Positions 33,861 to 45,694 of a DNA stretch of 64,000 bases are shown here, in pieces (the first letter of the stretch is position 1; each line of letters begins with the position of its first letter). This DNA is from Isochrysis galbana. Its lineage: Eukaryota; Haptophyta; Isochrysidales; Isochrysidaceae. The translations under genes were made by a program, and so were the position numbers. The stretch lies in the NCBI GenBank assembly GCA_018136815.1, contig CM030937.1, positions 316,953 to 380,952 of the forward strand, in the 5' to 3' direction. The notes under the pieces are model-generated. The model made no database searches and was not told where the DNA came from. It saw nothing but the letters and a program-made list of their open reading frames with translations.

Positions 33861-33879
33861 GGGGGGTTGAGGGAAGAGA

Positions 33880-34140
33880 AGACGGCGCCTCAACGCGCGG
33901 ACGCGGAAGAGAGCCGCCGTCTCGGCGCGCGGAGGGGGGGGAAGCGGCGGAGGAGGGGAAGGAAATCTGCGGAGGGGGGGGGAGGCCGCCGTCTCGGCGC
34001 GCGGAGGGGGGGGGACCGCGCGGAGGGGGGGGAAGGGAACGGCGGAGGGGGGGGAACAGCGGAGGGGAAGGGGAGGAGCGGGGGGGGGGGGGAGGGGAGG
34101 AGCGGAGGGGGGGGAAGGGGGGAGCGAAAGGGGGGGGGGA
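33880..34140. repeat. G-rich low-complexity tract
   Basis: G-runs of 5-13 separated by short A, C or GC-containing spacers. It is G-quadruplex prone and not coding. Confidence 0.7.
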
Positions 34141-34395
34141 GAAACTGCCGAGGGGGGTGAGATCGCAACACTGACCCAATCCTCCCTCACATTCACGTAT
34201 TTTTCCCGGCCTGGCCCGGGAAAATCAGGGAGTGGAGAGAGGGGAGGGAGGAGAGTTGCGGAAGGAGGGGGAAACCGCGGAGGGGGTGAATCACAATACT
34301 GACCCAATCCTCCCTCACATTCACGTATTTTTCCCGGCCTGGCCCGAGAAAATCAGGGAATGGAGAGAGGGGAAGAGGGGAACTGCAGAAGGTGG
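34141..34395. repeat. Diverged tandem duplication, period about 128 bp
   Basis: ctgacccaatcctccctcac starts at 34171 and again at 34299. The following attcacgtatttttcccgg and ggcctggccc are shared. A few substitutions separate the copies. Confidence 0.8.
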
Positions 34396-34472
34396 AGGGA
34401 ACTGCAGAAGGGGAGGGAACTGCAGAAGGGGGGGGAACTGCAGAAGAGGGAGGGAACTGCAGAAGAGGGGGG
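34380..34472. repeat. Minisatellite, aactgcagaaggggaggg
   Basis: Five to six tandem units of about 18-19 bp, each starting aactgcagaag and followed by a variable G-run. Confidence 0.85.
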
Positions 34473-34859
34473 GCCAGTTCTGTTACCTGCATCTCTTTCC
34501 TTAAACGCGTGGACAATTACCGTAACGGTAAAAATAAAACTCAAATCTTCGAATTTCGAGACGAAAATCGGCGAACCAGGACTGGAGCCCACGGAGAATC
34601 CGAATCGGCACGCCTTGCGTGACCACGACGAACATAGAAGACGATATATAACGAAGAAGGAGCGCGCTCATGCCGAAATATTCACGCCGAGAGGCCTGAA
34701 TACAACATCTTCTTCTACCGTTAAATTCCGCGCTCCGCCTACTGTTAAAAATCCTGCCTCCGTCGCCTTGCCAAGACATTTCCTCTGCCTTCCTGCCGGC
34801 TTCCTTGCCAGTTCCTTCCGCCCCGGTCTCCCGCTTGTCTCCAAAATCGGTTTCACCGC

Positions 34860-35045
34860 ATTACGACCAAGCTTAGTGGGGAAAACTCCTCGTCCAGTTC
34901 CGTTACCCGAAAATCTCGTTCATCTCGTCGGGCCCTCGGGCCATCTCGTTCATCTCGTCGGGCCATCAAGGCCATCTCGTTCATCTCGTCGTCGGGCCAT
35001 CAGGCCATCTCGTTACATCTCGTTCATCTCGTTACAATCCAAGCT
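34860..35045 (+). repeat. Dispersed repeat family F, copy 2
   Basis: Direct-orientation counterpart of 24850-25015. It has gaccaagcttagtgggg, tccgttacccgaaaatctcg and then five to six units of the atctcgttcatctcgtcggg minisatellite. Confidence 0.65.
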
Positions 35046-35298
35046 GCGGCTTTGAGTTCCACATCCAACCCCCCTCCCCCCCTTGTCGACAGGCAGACAG
35101 GTGCAGCGTGGGGGCCCCAGAGGCCCAGGTTCACCAGCGAGGGAGAGGTAGGGGAGGCCAGGGCCCAGCCCCAGCCTCCTCTGCCCCCTGAGTTGGCCTC
35201 CAGGAGAGCCTCCAGGGGTCGCCAGAGGGCAGCTGGAGGCCTGCCGCAGGCGCGCCATCGCGCGTGCCGCAGGAGAGGGGAGAGAGAGCGCGGAGAAG

Positions 35299-35516
35299 GC
35301 AGCAGCAAAGCAGCCACATGGGCTGCGGAGGGAGGGAGGGAGGGAGGGAGGGAGGGAGGGAGGGAGGGAGGGAGGGAGGGAGGGAGGGAGGGAGGGAGGG
35401 AGGGAGGGAGGGAGGGAGGGAGGGAGGGAGGGAGGGAGGGAGGGAGGGAGGGAGGGAGGGAGGGAGGGAGGGAGGGAGGGAGGGAGGGAGGGAGGGAGGA
35501 GGGAGGGAGGGAGGGA
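35299..35516. repeat. (GGGA)n array, left arm of inverted pair
   Basis: About 185 bp of almost uninterrupted ggga from 35333. It is preceded by 35299-35328, which is the reverse complement of 36071-36100 inside and just before kinase exon 1. The arms continue into the tetranucleotide arrays. Confidence 0.9.
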
Positions 35517-35808
35517 AAAAATGGCTGGTAAGTCCTGCTCCTGTTTACAGGATAAGTCGGGACAGAATCGGCCGTCTACTCGGAGACACAGGAGGAAGGG
35601 GGGGAAAGATCACCGGGGGGGGGGGCGCGGGCCACCGGACCATATCTAAGCCCTTCACCCCTACCCCCCTTGTAGTATACGGGGGGAGCCGCCTGATGGC
35701 GGGAGGAGAAGGGCCGGGGGAGTGGGGGTGTGTTGAAGTAGAGGGGGTATAAGAGCCTCTCTACTCACGAGTAGTCCGTCCCTGCCCCCCCCCCCCTTCC
35801 GTCTCTTT
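35517..35808. other. Spacer between the inverted arms, with family C-like sequence
   Basis: 35640-35750 (gaccatatctaagccctt, then tagtatacggggggag) resembles 46765-46850, a family C relative. No gene is seen. Confidence 0.4.
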
Positions 35809-35810
35809 CC

Positions 35811-36100
35811 CTCCCTCCCTCCCTCCCTCCCTCCCTCCCTCCCTCCCTCCCTCCCTCCCTCCCCTCCCTCCCTCCCTCCCTCCCTCCCCCCTCCCTCCCT
35901 CCCCCCTCCCTCCCTCCCTCCCTCCCTCCCTCCCTCCCTCCCTCCCCCCTCCCTCCCTCCCTCCCTCCCTCCCTCCCTCCCCTCCCTCCCTCCCTCCCTC
36001 CCTCCCTCCCTCCCTCCCTCCCTCCCTCCCTCCCTCCCCTCCCTCCCCCTCCCTCCCTCCCTCCCTCCCTCCGCAGCCCATGTGGCTGCTTTGCTGCTGC
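35811..36100. repeat. (TCCC)n array, right arm of inverted pair
   Basis: About 260 bp of ccct/tccc with occasional extra C. It ends ccgcag, then the sequence catgtggctgctttgctgct, which mirrors 35299-35328. The tract plus CCGCAG also looks like a 3' splice site before the kinase ATG at 36080. Confidence 0.9.
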
Positions 36101-38195
36101 TCTCCAGAGCGCAGAGACGCCGAGCGCGCCCACAGCTACTCTCACTTTGTCGAGCCGCCCAGCTCGAGCGGCGCCTGCGCACACCCGTGGCACAGCCCCG
36201 ACTCGCCCGGGGCGCCTCACTTCAAGCAGCTCCGCCTCCTCGGATGCGGCACCTACTCAAAGGTGATGCTTGTCGAGCGCGCCACAACGGGAGAGCTCTA
36301 TGCCATGAAGCGCATCGAGAAGAAGGAAGCTGTCGATCCGGTGCAGGTATGCTGAGACGGCCGGGGATGCGCCTGTGTTTCGTGATGCTCGATGCGAACC
36401 AAATTAGAGCCATAACCCGCTCACAAGAATGTCGGTCTTGTGGCTGACATGTGACATCTGTGGGCATAGATCCACCAAATTATGACTGAACGGCGGGTGC
36501 TCGGGCGCTTATCCCATCCGTTCATCATTCCTCTACACTTTGCTATCTCGACGCCCACGAGTTATCTCTTCATTTTGTCACTCTGCCCTGGTGGCGACTT
36601 GTTCTTCCACCTGCAGAAGGAGGGCTTCTTCTCACACGAACGGGCTCGCCTGTATGCCGCTGAAGTCCTACTAGCGCTTCAGGTGTGTGGACACTATGCT
36701 AGCGTGGCGGCTCCAGTCAGCTGACATGCCCTGCTGATTTTAAGCGACACCTTCTCACAACCACAGGCGCTGCACAAAATCGACGTGGCTTACCGTGACC
36801 TCAAACCTGAGAATGTCCTTGTGGATGCTGCGGGACATATCTGCCTTTCGGACTTTGGACTGGCGCGTGAAGCCATCTCGTCGATTGGTAAGTGGTTTTG
36901 CTCCCACTACGCTCCATCGGAATCGGCGCCCTGTGATTAGCTAAAACATATTTCGGTGTTCTTCATCGCCGGCATAAGCTGGCCTTCTAGATGGGCTCAT
37001 CCTTACACATCCCTTTGTTGTCATCTCAAAACGAATTCCTTTGTCTTCTGACAGATGGTGGTGCACGATCGATATGTGGTACGCCATCCTACATGGCGCC
37101 TGAGGTAAAGACAGCCCCATTCACGGGTGGATCTCGCGATGCCAGATCCATTTCGCTCGCATAGCCTGTGCTTGCTTTACCATCACCTTCGGTACCATGG
37201 GTGCCGGTCCGATAGAGGCTCGCTACTGTAGACTTGGTGGGCTGAGAGGTCGATTACGGGCCATTGTGCAACCTCTGCGCAAAGCAACAGTCTCACCAAA
37301 GCATCGCCGAGCCATACTCATACACCGCACGCGCCATACTCACTGACACCGCGTGCGTGCAGGTGCTACTTGGTACAGGTCATGGACTTGCCGTTGACTA
37401 CTGGGCTCTCGGAATGCTCATATTTGAGATGACGACTGGGTCGACCCCCTTTTTTTCTCGCGACATGCAGGCCATGTGCGCACGCCTCCGTGGACCGTGG
37501 GCTCATGACCGGGCTACGAGCATGCAGTTCGCCTTGTGATGTTTTGGTAACATATGCTCGCATATGGAAGGCGGCAATGACAGGCATCCCTCTTGCTACT
37601 TGGCGGCCTCATGTAGGTACCGAGCCATCCTTCATGACACGCCTGAATTCCCGTCGAATCTTCGCATACCTCGCGCAACCCGTACGTTGACTCTCGCTCT
37701 CCTCACGCGCGATCCGCGGCGACGTGCTGGAGCTCCCACCTCAGGAGGGCCCGATCGTGTCCGTCGCCACCGTTTTTTTCGAGGTCTCGATTGGACGCGC
37801 ATCCTGAGCAAGGTGTGTTGCAATTGGAGAGGCCGATCATGCCCGATTCACGGAACGATTGCTTGCCGATGGCGATGGCGTTATAGGTATGAGATGCAAC
37901 ACGGTTTGCTTTGCATGCAAATCTCTCATGCCACGCCGTGACAATCATCATGCAGGGTTACAAGCCGGCATTCGTACCAACACTCGACGGACAGTCTGAC
38001 TTGCGGTACTTTGACGGGAGCTACACGAGCCGGCAACAAGAGGACGATGGCAGCGCAGTCGACAACTTGAATGGCGTAGTTGAAATCCCGGATGAAGATT
38101 GTTCTTCCATTGGGGACGCGAGAATCGAGACTGCCTTGGATCACGCCCATGGCCACGTGGCGCATACCACTCATGTAGCAGACGTAGTTAGGTAG
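36080..38195 (+). CDS. AGC-type serine/threonine protein kinase, seven exons
   Basis: Exons 36080-36346, 36470-36682, 36767-36887, 37055-37104, 37363-37475, 37617-37812 and 37956-38195 join in phase to 399 residues, all with GT-AG borders. Kinase motifs are complete: glycine loop [12 protein letters not shown] lysine in [14 protein letters not shown] catalytic loop (YRD is typical of AGC kinases), DFGLA, activation segment [13 protein letters not shown] with a phosphorylatable threonine, and [12 protein letters not shown]. The last exon has the AGC C-tail core [18 protein letters not shown] terminal hydrophobic motif FxxF is not seen, and no regulatory domain (cNMP, PH or C2) is present, so a PKA- or S6K-like catalytic subunit is the nearest description. 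The (TCCC)n-CCGCAG just upstream could hide an earlier exon. Introns are 84-258 nt. Confidence 0.88.
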
Positions 38196-38216
38196 TGGTA
38201 GGTAGTCGTGGTTGGC

Positions 38217-38406
38217 GCTCCTTGTAGGGGCTACCAATGGATTGGGCATGCCGTCTTCACGCCGCATGCTGAGCCGACATTAGCGTTCAGGCTTTGCTTC
38301 TGTAGGAGGATGCTCCTTGTAGGGGCTACCAATGGATTGGGCATGCCGTCTTCACGCCGCATGCTGAGCCGACATTAGCGTTCAGGCTTTGCTTCTGTAG
38401 GAGGAT
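38217..38406. repeat. Perfect 95-bp tandem duplication
   Basis: 38217-38311 and 38312-38406 are identical as read, starting gctccttgtaggggctacca and ending ttctgtaggaggat. It lies 21 bp after the kinase stop, so probably in its 3' UTR or terminator region. Confidence 0.9.
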
Positions 38407-39159
38407 GATTAGATATGATGGGAGTTGCGGCAAGTGCGGCGGCGGTGGCGAGAGAGGCGGCGAGCGCGACGGCGATGGCGGTGGCGAGCTCGGCAGCGTT
38501 GACGAGTGGGGAGGCGATGGGCGAGCGATGCGGCGGCAGCGAGCATAGGGGCCCGCCGCAGCCGCTAACGCGCAGGTGCACCGGGCTGGTGACCAAGAAT
38601 GGTCTTGCAACGAACGCGCCCGGGCTCGGTTCGAAGTTGGGCTCTCCGGTCTCCGGGCCTTTGGTGGCCGACGTTAGCGCGCGTGCTTTCAGGCGCCGCA
38701 GCGACCGATACCGACGCGGCTTGGGGGCGCGTCGCGCGCGATTGGCGTCACTGGCTCGGCGGTTCCTGGCTACCAGCTATTCTGTATGTGGCGCGGGCCG
38801 GGTACCGGGCTGGTGCCCTAGAACGGTCTCGCAGCGCGCCCGGCGTCGTTTTGAATTGGGCTATCCGAGATATTGATATTGTATTTGTGTTTATTTGGGC
38901 CTGGTTTGCCTTTTTTTTTTGGTTTGCGCTTCGTTGTGGGGGCTCCGGGGGGGTCTGGGGCCCAAAGGGCATCGAATATGTGCTAGAGTGCTAGATGGGC
39001 ATTTTGTATTTTCCGGGTTTCTTCTACCGCTTTACTTTGGTGCATTTCCTCAATGCATTAGAAGTTAAAATAGTGTTTGACCGCCCCAGAACTTCCATTG
39101 GATGTTTGGGCGAAAAATAGAATATCGTGGATATTTTGGCCTACCCCGAACGACGAACC

Positions 39160-39339
39160 CATGTCGCCATGTCTGCTTGGGCTCTTCAGGAGGCGTCGGT
39201 GGTCGGTGGCGTTCCCGTGTATTGCGTATTGCAGCCCTGCAGAGCTTGGTGTATAGCTCTGTCTATGGCTCGTCTGGTGGGGGCGGCAGGAGAGGAGGGG
39301 AGCGGCGCGCGCTCTATAACCCTATCCTTTGAAAGATAG
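39160..39339 (-). repeat. Dispersed repeat family B, copy 5
   Basis: Minus-strand hairpin at 39322-39339 (CTATCTTTCAAAGGATAG), then GGTT and ATAGAGCGCGCGCCGCTCCC (39317). The usual ATG is ATA, so this copy could not start translation there. Confidence 0.55.
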
Positions 39340-39722
39340 TTGGCCCCACTCATTCTTTCAACAGAAGTTCAAGTTCCCTCGCAATCATGGATTATGCACC
39401 GGTCGGACATTAAAAGTACCTCCCAACCCACACAGAAGTTCGAGGCGAGATCCACCTCTACTCACTCCCTATGGACGCCGAGGGATCGGCCCCCCCCCCT
39501 CTCTCCCCTTCTTCCCGCCCCCCTCCTCCCATTCTCTCTCTCATCTCTTCTCTCTCCCTCCCTTGTTCCCGTCCCCCTCTCATCTCCCCCCTCCCCCATC
39601 CCCTTTCTCTCTCTCTCCTCACCCTTTCCTCCTAACATTTCTGCTTCCTTCCCCCTCCCCCCTCCCCTTCTCTCTCTTGGCCGTGCGCCGCCCAAGGGTT
39701 GGGGTTGGGTTGAGGGGCAGGG

Positions 39723-42700
39723 ATGGATCCCGAGGATACACGCGAGCGTGAAGGCTCAGACGACGAGGCATCCCCGCTTGGGCCTCCTTCCCACACTCAT
39801 AAGCCCCGCCGACGCCGCGGCGCAAGGATGAGCAAGGCAGAGAGAGAGGCACGGAGGGAGGCAAGACTCTCGGCAGCGAAGCAGGATGAGATGGGTGGGG
39901 AGCTGCTCGAGGCGAGGATGCGTAGGCTGGAACAGATGATCGAGAAAGGGGAGTGGGATCTCGCATCCACACTCGCAGCACAGTCGCACCCGCTCGCACA
40001 GGCCCTTCTCCGAGCGCTCGTGCCGACGGGACGAGTTCGGCTCATAGAGCACGCCGCACGAAAGCTTGCGACTACGGTGCGGCTGCCGATCTGCACGACC
40101 GCAGCCTCGGCCGACATGAATCGTGCACGGAATTGTCCCTGTCCCAGTCCGTCGCGTCTCACCGCTCCCCCCTATGCCTGTGCCTAGGTCGGCGTGCAGC
40201 CATTGCTCGGGCTGGTTGATGAGGCTGCGGAAGCAGGCAAAGGGAGAGAGGCGGCAGCTCTTGCTCGTGGGCTACTTCTTCCCGCACATCGTGCGAAGGC
40301 GCATGCCAACGACTTCACTCCGGATGTGGAGGTGCAGCACGGCATTGGCAGCGCTGCAGACGAAAGCCGTGCGCCGTCTTGCGCATGGCATGGTGAAGAC
40401 GCTCTGGCGCATGACCTGGACACAGATGCTGATGCGGAGAGCTTGGCCGCTGCAGGGGCGGAACTGGTTGCGAGGCGCTTCCGCTTCGGCGGCCTGCACG
40501 ACCTTGCCCTCTCGTGCTTTGAACGAGGTTCAGTGGCCGAAGGTGCCGAAATCATTGGCAGACGGTGGCCACTCCAGGTGGCTGTGCTCCGCTTGATGCT
40601 TGAGTCACGCCGATGTATTGGGCTTGCAGCACAATACCTTCCAGCACTGAGCGGACTGCCGTCCCCCGGAATAGAAGGCCTGCGTCAGCTAGGGGCGGAG
40701 GCATGCGCGCTGCTCTCTACTGCACCAGATGCGGCCACAAAGGCGGAGAGGGCACGCACCCGTGTCGCAGAGGTTCTGACGTCACTTTGGCCGGGATCAG
40801 CTGTGCACGTGTACGGCTCTACCGCCATTGGTCTCTCCGCAAGGACAAGCGATGTGGATCTGTGCGCGCTCATCCCGGGGTCGTCGTTAGGAGCGTATTC
40901 GCCACCTTTGGCGTGCGACTCGACCTCGCACGCTGCAACGAGCGGCGAGCATGCTCCGTCAGAACCATTCAGCTTCAACGTGGACAGCGCAAATTCCTCT
41001 CAGGGCAACCATGCCACAACTCCAACACCTCTCACGCAAGCGGGGCGCGCTGCTCTTGGCCCGCTCCTAGAGCAAGCAGCTGATGCGCTGACGCGTGCGC
41101 TTGGTCGGTCCATCCGCGGACATGTACGCCAGATACCTCAGGCACGCACGCCGCAGCTCACGTTTTGTTTGCTCATCGACGATCCGAAGCCCTCCGACGT
41201 TCTTGGCCCTTTGGGCATGCAGGAGAAAACACCGGTGCAGATCGATCTCACCCTCAACAACGTTTCGGGCCTAGCTAATACTTATATCGCGGCAGAGCTA
41301 GTCCGCCGCGCACCAGCACTTGGCCCAGCCGTCGCAGCCATGCGCGCTTGGGCGCGTTCGAAGGGGCTTTGTGGGGCTCGTGCAGTGCCGTCGTCTTACG
41401 CGTGGTTCATCATGACTGCACATGTGCTTCAATACCGAGGAGGCCTCCCGCCTATCAACGCGCGTTGCACGCCCTTTGACGCACTTTTACAGCAAGGAGC
41501 CGTGGATCAAGATTCTTGGCGATCTGCAGCCGCTGCAGCAGTGCTTGACAATCCGTCGGCCTCGGCAGGGGGAGCGGTAGCGGCCACGCCCTCTAGCCCT
41601 GGCATAGAGGCTCTAGGGCTAGTGATGAAGGGCACTGGCTTAGTGTCTCCCCAGGCACCACCTCGGCCCGCCGAATCTGATCCCCACCCTGCGAGGCCTG
41701 AGAGGACAGCCGAGCCTACCGGGGTTGAATGTGCTCCAGTTGGGATGTCTCAGCCATGCCCTACGGCCGATAGCAGGCCCGAAGATCGTCTTCGAGCCCA
41801 ACTCCACGAGAGCTCAGGTGCTCTTGTGTGGCACTGCCTGCGCCATTGGGCGTTCGCCTTTCCGTACCGAAAACTTCTCGTGTCGTTGCGCGACGCCTCA
41901 TTGACCAAGCGACGCAAAGGGTGAGATCTCAGGGCCTGGCGTGTTGGCGTGGTCGTGCCTGGGCGCGGGATGGGCAGCTCACTTCCGGTGGTGGCACGAT
42001 GCTCACCGCCGGGCGCGACACCTTGGTTCTTGCACACACCACGTGCCCGCCAACATGCTGACTCAGCGACAGCCTGACGGAGATTTGCACTCTGGCCTCG
42101 GGTGCATCAGGTGGTCGAGAAAGCGCGACGCCGCGTTGATGATCGAGGACTTGACGGAACTCGACCGCGATCTCGCTCTCAAGATCCCTCGTGCTGCACT
42201 TTGGTCGCTTCGGCTCGCCGCAGCTTCTGCTGTCATCCGGCTTGCCGACGGCACGAAGGGGGGCTCGGTTGGATTGCTCTGGCAGGCCTCTATCTCGACT
42301 GGTGCATTTACATCAAGCCAAGACATTACCGAGCAAGCAACCTCATCGCCATCATCCAAAGCCGCGCCGACTCCCCTCGCGTCGATTTGTGAGCCTATTG
42401 ACTGGCGCCTAGACGAGCACGCTCGCCTTTTGGGGCCCAAGCCCCTCAAAGAGGCCGGGCTGCTCGCCTCGCCCGCGAGCAAACCACCCCATGTGGTGCT
42501 GGTTGAGGACGAGATGGCGTGCACCGCGATGGTATCGGCACTGGTACAGGAACGCGCAATCAGCGTGATTCCTGTCTTCGAAAACCCCAATGAGCCCAAT
42601 GACAGCGTATTAGCTTCCGACGTTGAGCATGTAAGCGTAGGAGACGGCTTCATGGACAGTCGACACTTGTCGAGCATTAGCAATTGGGTCGGCCCTCTTG

Positions 42701-45096
42701 GCCGCCTGAGTGCCCTCGTCCTGTACGGCGCTGGTCACCATCGCTGCTACATCATCCCATATCCCGTCGAACCGCATCTCCCCTTGATGACAGCTTTGTT
42801 CCTCGCAAGCAAGCCGCTGAAAATCACACACGACTGCCGTCGATGGGCCGCCTTTCTCTCGACTAAATCGCCTGAGCATGACGCCGTGCCAGCGCTCCTC
42901 GACACGCAGGCTGCATTCGGCGAGCTGTGCCGGCATGCTATGTACGGGCGGTCAACGTCCCCGAGCGCCATCCAGGGAGCCAAGTTAGAATCGACTATGC
43001 GAGCGCCTCGGCCGCTCCCGTCGCCTCCACGGCTGAATGGCGAGGTGCTGCCTCTCGAGCGGCTCTTGTCGAAGTTCCTGCCGGCATTGTTCGACGCCAC
43101 AATTCGCGCGGGTGATTCTGGCGCGCCACCAACCGATATTCAAGCGGAGGTGTCACTTCGCATGGCTTCATCTGTGACGGCCTCATCCCCAACTTCGGGT
43201 CCCGTGACCAATCTCGCTATGCGCCCTCGCCGGATTCAGGCAGCCGTGCGTCTCGCTCCCCTACTCTTGATGCTCGGCGGCCGACTATCAGTAGAGGCGC
43301 AGTTGGAGGATGCCAAGGCGGCGCATGCCGAATATCTTGAGCTGCGACGAACTACACGAGAAGACGGCGGCGCCGAGCAAAAGAAACGAGTAGAGAGGTC
43401 GGACGGGAGTGAGGAGGGTGGTGAGGCCACGGTAGTCGGCACAGACCGGATTGGTCTTGGCCGAGACGGCGCCGCAATGGACGGCGAAGCCTCTGCAAGC
43501 CGTGAAGCAGCTAGTAGTGTGAACCATGGCCTGGCAAAGGACCTATCGATGGATTTAGGCATATGCAACGACGGCCACGGCGACGGCCACGGCGGGTTCA
43601 GCGCTATCGAAGCAGGTGGTCTTCACCACGCCATGTTGGAGGCATCTGCTCGATATTGGCTCGCACCAAATCGCCTGCTGAGAGCGATCAATGTCGAGTT
43701 TCCGCCGATCCCGGCCTCGACTCTGCTCGAGATCAATTCCCGTGCTCTTGCCGTGGTCAGTAATATCTCGCGACACGGTATCCTTATCCGGATATATCCA
43801 ACCCTCATAGAGCACGCTACTAAACAAGGCGCGACAACCTCGTCCACAGACTCGGAAGCAAGCGCCTTACGGGTTGCCGCCATGTATGACTCTCGTGACG
43901 CCTTCATAACGCCTGCTGAGTGGTTTGGCCCACCTTTGCCACCATTAGGGCACCACGTCTCACTTGGCGCCGTTTCTGCCCGTACCGCTTGCACACACAG
44001 CTGGCCACGAGTAGGCGACTCGTTCTTGGTGCGGATCATTGGGACATACCAAGGCCCGGTGGCTGAGGGCGTGCTCCTGGCGAGTCCGCACTTGCAACCA
44101 CTCAATGGTGCTGATACTCCGGCCGGGCTTTCTGCTCACGAGCCTACTGTCCGGATGGCCACGAATGGTCCTCCAACCGCGCACCCTCATGCTTCGCAAC
44201 CGGTCGGGCATTTGTGGGCACGCATCTACTATGTGACACCCAAGCGCGCACTGCTCTCTCTTGAAGCCCCACGCCTTGCACGACTCAAGGCAAACGATGT
44301 CATCTTCCATGAAGTCGGTATCAGCGATGCACCGTACGACAAAACATGTCACGTAGCGTCGGAGAGACGGGCTACTGATGGATGCACACCCTCCGTCGGC
44401 GACGTGGACTCACTGAGCAGCGGCGCTGGCATAGAGGACGGGCGCAGATTACGTCAATCTCCAACTAGAAGAAGTGCACCAGCTGCCGCACCACCGGACC
44501 TCACGCGGCTTCTCTCGCCCGGAGACTTGATTCAAGTCATGCCGATCGATAACATAGCTGGGACACCTCTAGCTGACAGCCCCTTTCGAGCGCGGGCAGA
44601 CCACTCAAGCCCACATTCTCTAGTTGGAAAAGATGGTGGCGATCAGGAAAAGCGTATGGTGCAGACGACAAAGATCCACGTATCGGCACTCCTCGACAAG
44701 CGGTGCCTCTTGACACCACATCGGCAACGACCGGACACGACGGGCTCAGCACACAACAGCAACGGGGGCGGTGTCTCAAATGTAGAGACGGGAACGTCAT
44801 CTGGTAGTATTTCTAATAGAAGTGCAGACGACGCCACAGGGAGGGCTGTGGGAGTGCCTACGCGTAGGGATGGAGATGGGCACGCCACGTGCGACGGCTC
44901 ACAAGAAGGAGACATGGAGGATACCGAAGACATCGGCTTTCGTGGGAAGCGCGCATGGGAGTCGGACTCAGAAGAAAATGAGCATCATCTTAGTTGCAGC
45001 GGGTGGCTGACTGACGACGAGGACCGTCAGCCATCAATAGACCAGGGAAAGAGGAGCCAGGCGCATGAACAAAACAAGCGCCAACGTGCTGCATGA
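39723..45096 (+). CDS. Terminal nucleotidyltransferase fused to EXD1/Egalitarian-like exonuclease domain
   Basis: Exons 39723-40076, 40188-41920 and 42111-45096 join in phase to about 1,690 residues. Exon 1 encodes a basic, helical N-terminus. Exon 2 holds a non-canonical poly(A)/uridylyl-transferase core: VHVYGSTAIGLSARTSDVDLC (GS plus first two Asp), third Asp in VQIDLTLNN, then GLANTYIAAEL and AMRAWARSKGL. The PAP-associated domain starts in exon 2 (FPYRKLLVSLRD, LTKRRKG) and finishes after the intron (W, MIEDLTELDRDLA), which proves the join. Exon 3 continues with an EXD1/Egalitarian-type 3'-5' exonuclease fold: VVLVEDEMACTAMV, ITHDCRRWAAFL, LLDTQAAFGEL. An unassigned beta-rich region (ISRHGILIRIYP, VGDSFLVRIIGTYQG) and a charged tail follow. 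Catalytic acids of the exonuclease look partly lost. It likely tails RNA 3' ends; the target is unknown. Confidence 0.82.
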
Positions 45097-45694
45097 AGAA
45101 TAGAGAGGCAGTGTTGCCCCATTTTTGCCTCTGCCCCTACCGCCTCTTGTCCATTTTTGTCCACGACACTACGTTTGCGAAACAACTTGCCACGTCGAGA
45201 TCAAGATCATAACTCGGCGAACGATAGTCAGTGTCCTCGTCATGATGTTGCTAAGTCTGCAGGCCTATGGGCGTGAGGTGATTGTTTGTGGATCATGAAA
45301 CCGGATGCGGATAGGCGGCTTCACCATTTTCCTTGCAGGTAGCACAACGCGTCAGCCTCCAAGGTATTACACCCATGAAATCTCAGTGCGCATTGTGTGT
45401 ATGGTGTGAAGTGCGAAGCATTTAGTGCCATTCACATCTCATGCAGGAGACGACTGCTGCTGCGACCAACTACGATCGATCGATCGCGCATACTCATGTA
45501 GTAGCTTTTTTTGTTCTTGGAGTAGGTTGGCGTTCCGGCCTGCCACTTATCACTTGTTTGTTGTTGAGTCTTGATGCGCCTCGCACTTGTCGGTCGCGCG
45601 CACAATGCAGTGTTGCATAGCGCCAACGTTCATAGATGTGTCGACGTTCAAGCCAATTATTATGTACAACTATGAATATGGGTCAACAACTAAC

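Larger units (their letters stand above)
31787..36079. other. Intergenic repeat-dense region
   Basis: More than 4 kb between DUF1365 and the kinase with no supported gene. It contains families A, D and F, a tRNA-like unit, two tandem duplications, several minisatellites, and the (GGGA)n/(TCCC)n inverted pair. These are listed separately. Confidence 0.6.
38196..39722. other. Intergenic region
   Basis: Starts with the 95-bp duplication, then GC-rich (GGCGG)-like sequence 38410-38560 and a stretch ending in a T-run and G-rich sequence (38880-38960). Family B copy 5 is at 39160-39339, and a CT-rich tract 39490-39680 precedes the next gene. Confidence 0.45.

Noticed and set aside
24850..35045. 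Family F pair as LTRs of a 10-kb retrotransposon
   Set aside because: The interval contains ordinary host genes on both strands and no gag/pol, so the copies are independent repeats.
35333..36073. Gly-Arg-Glu-Gly repeat proteins encoded by the GGGA arrays
   Set aside because: Tetranucleotide repeats are open in all frames by nature; they are not genes.
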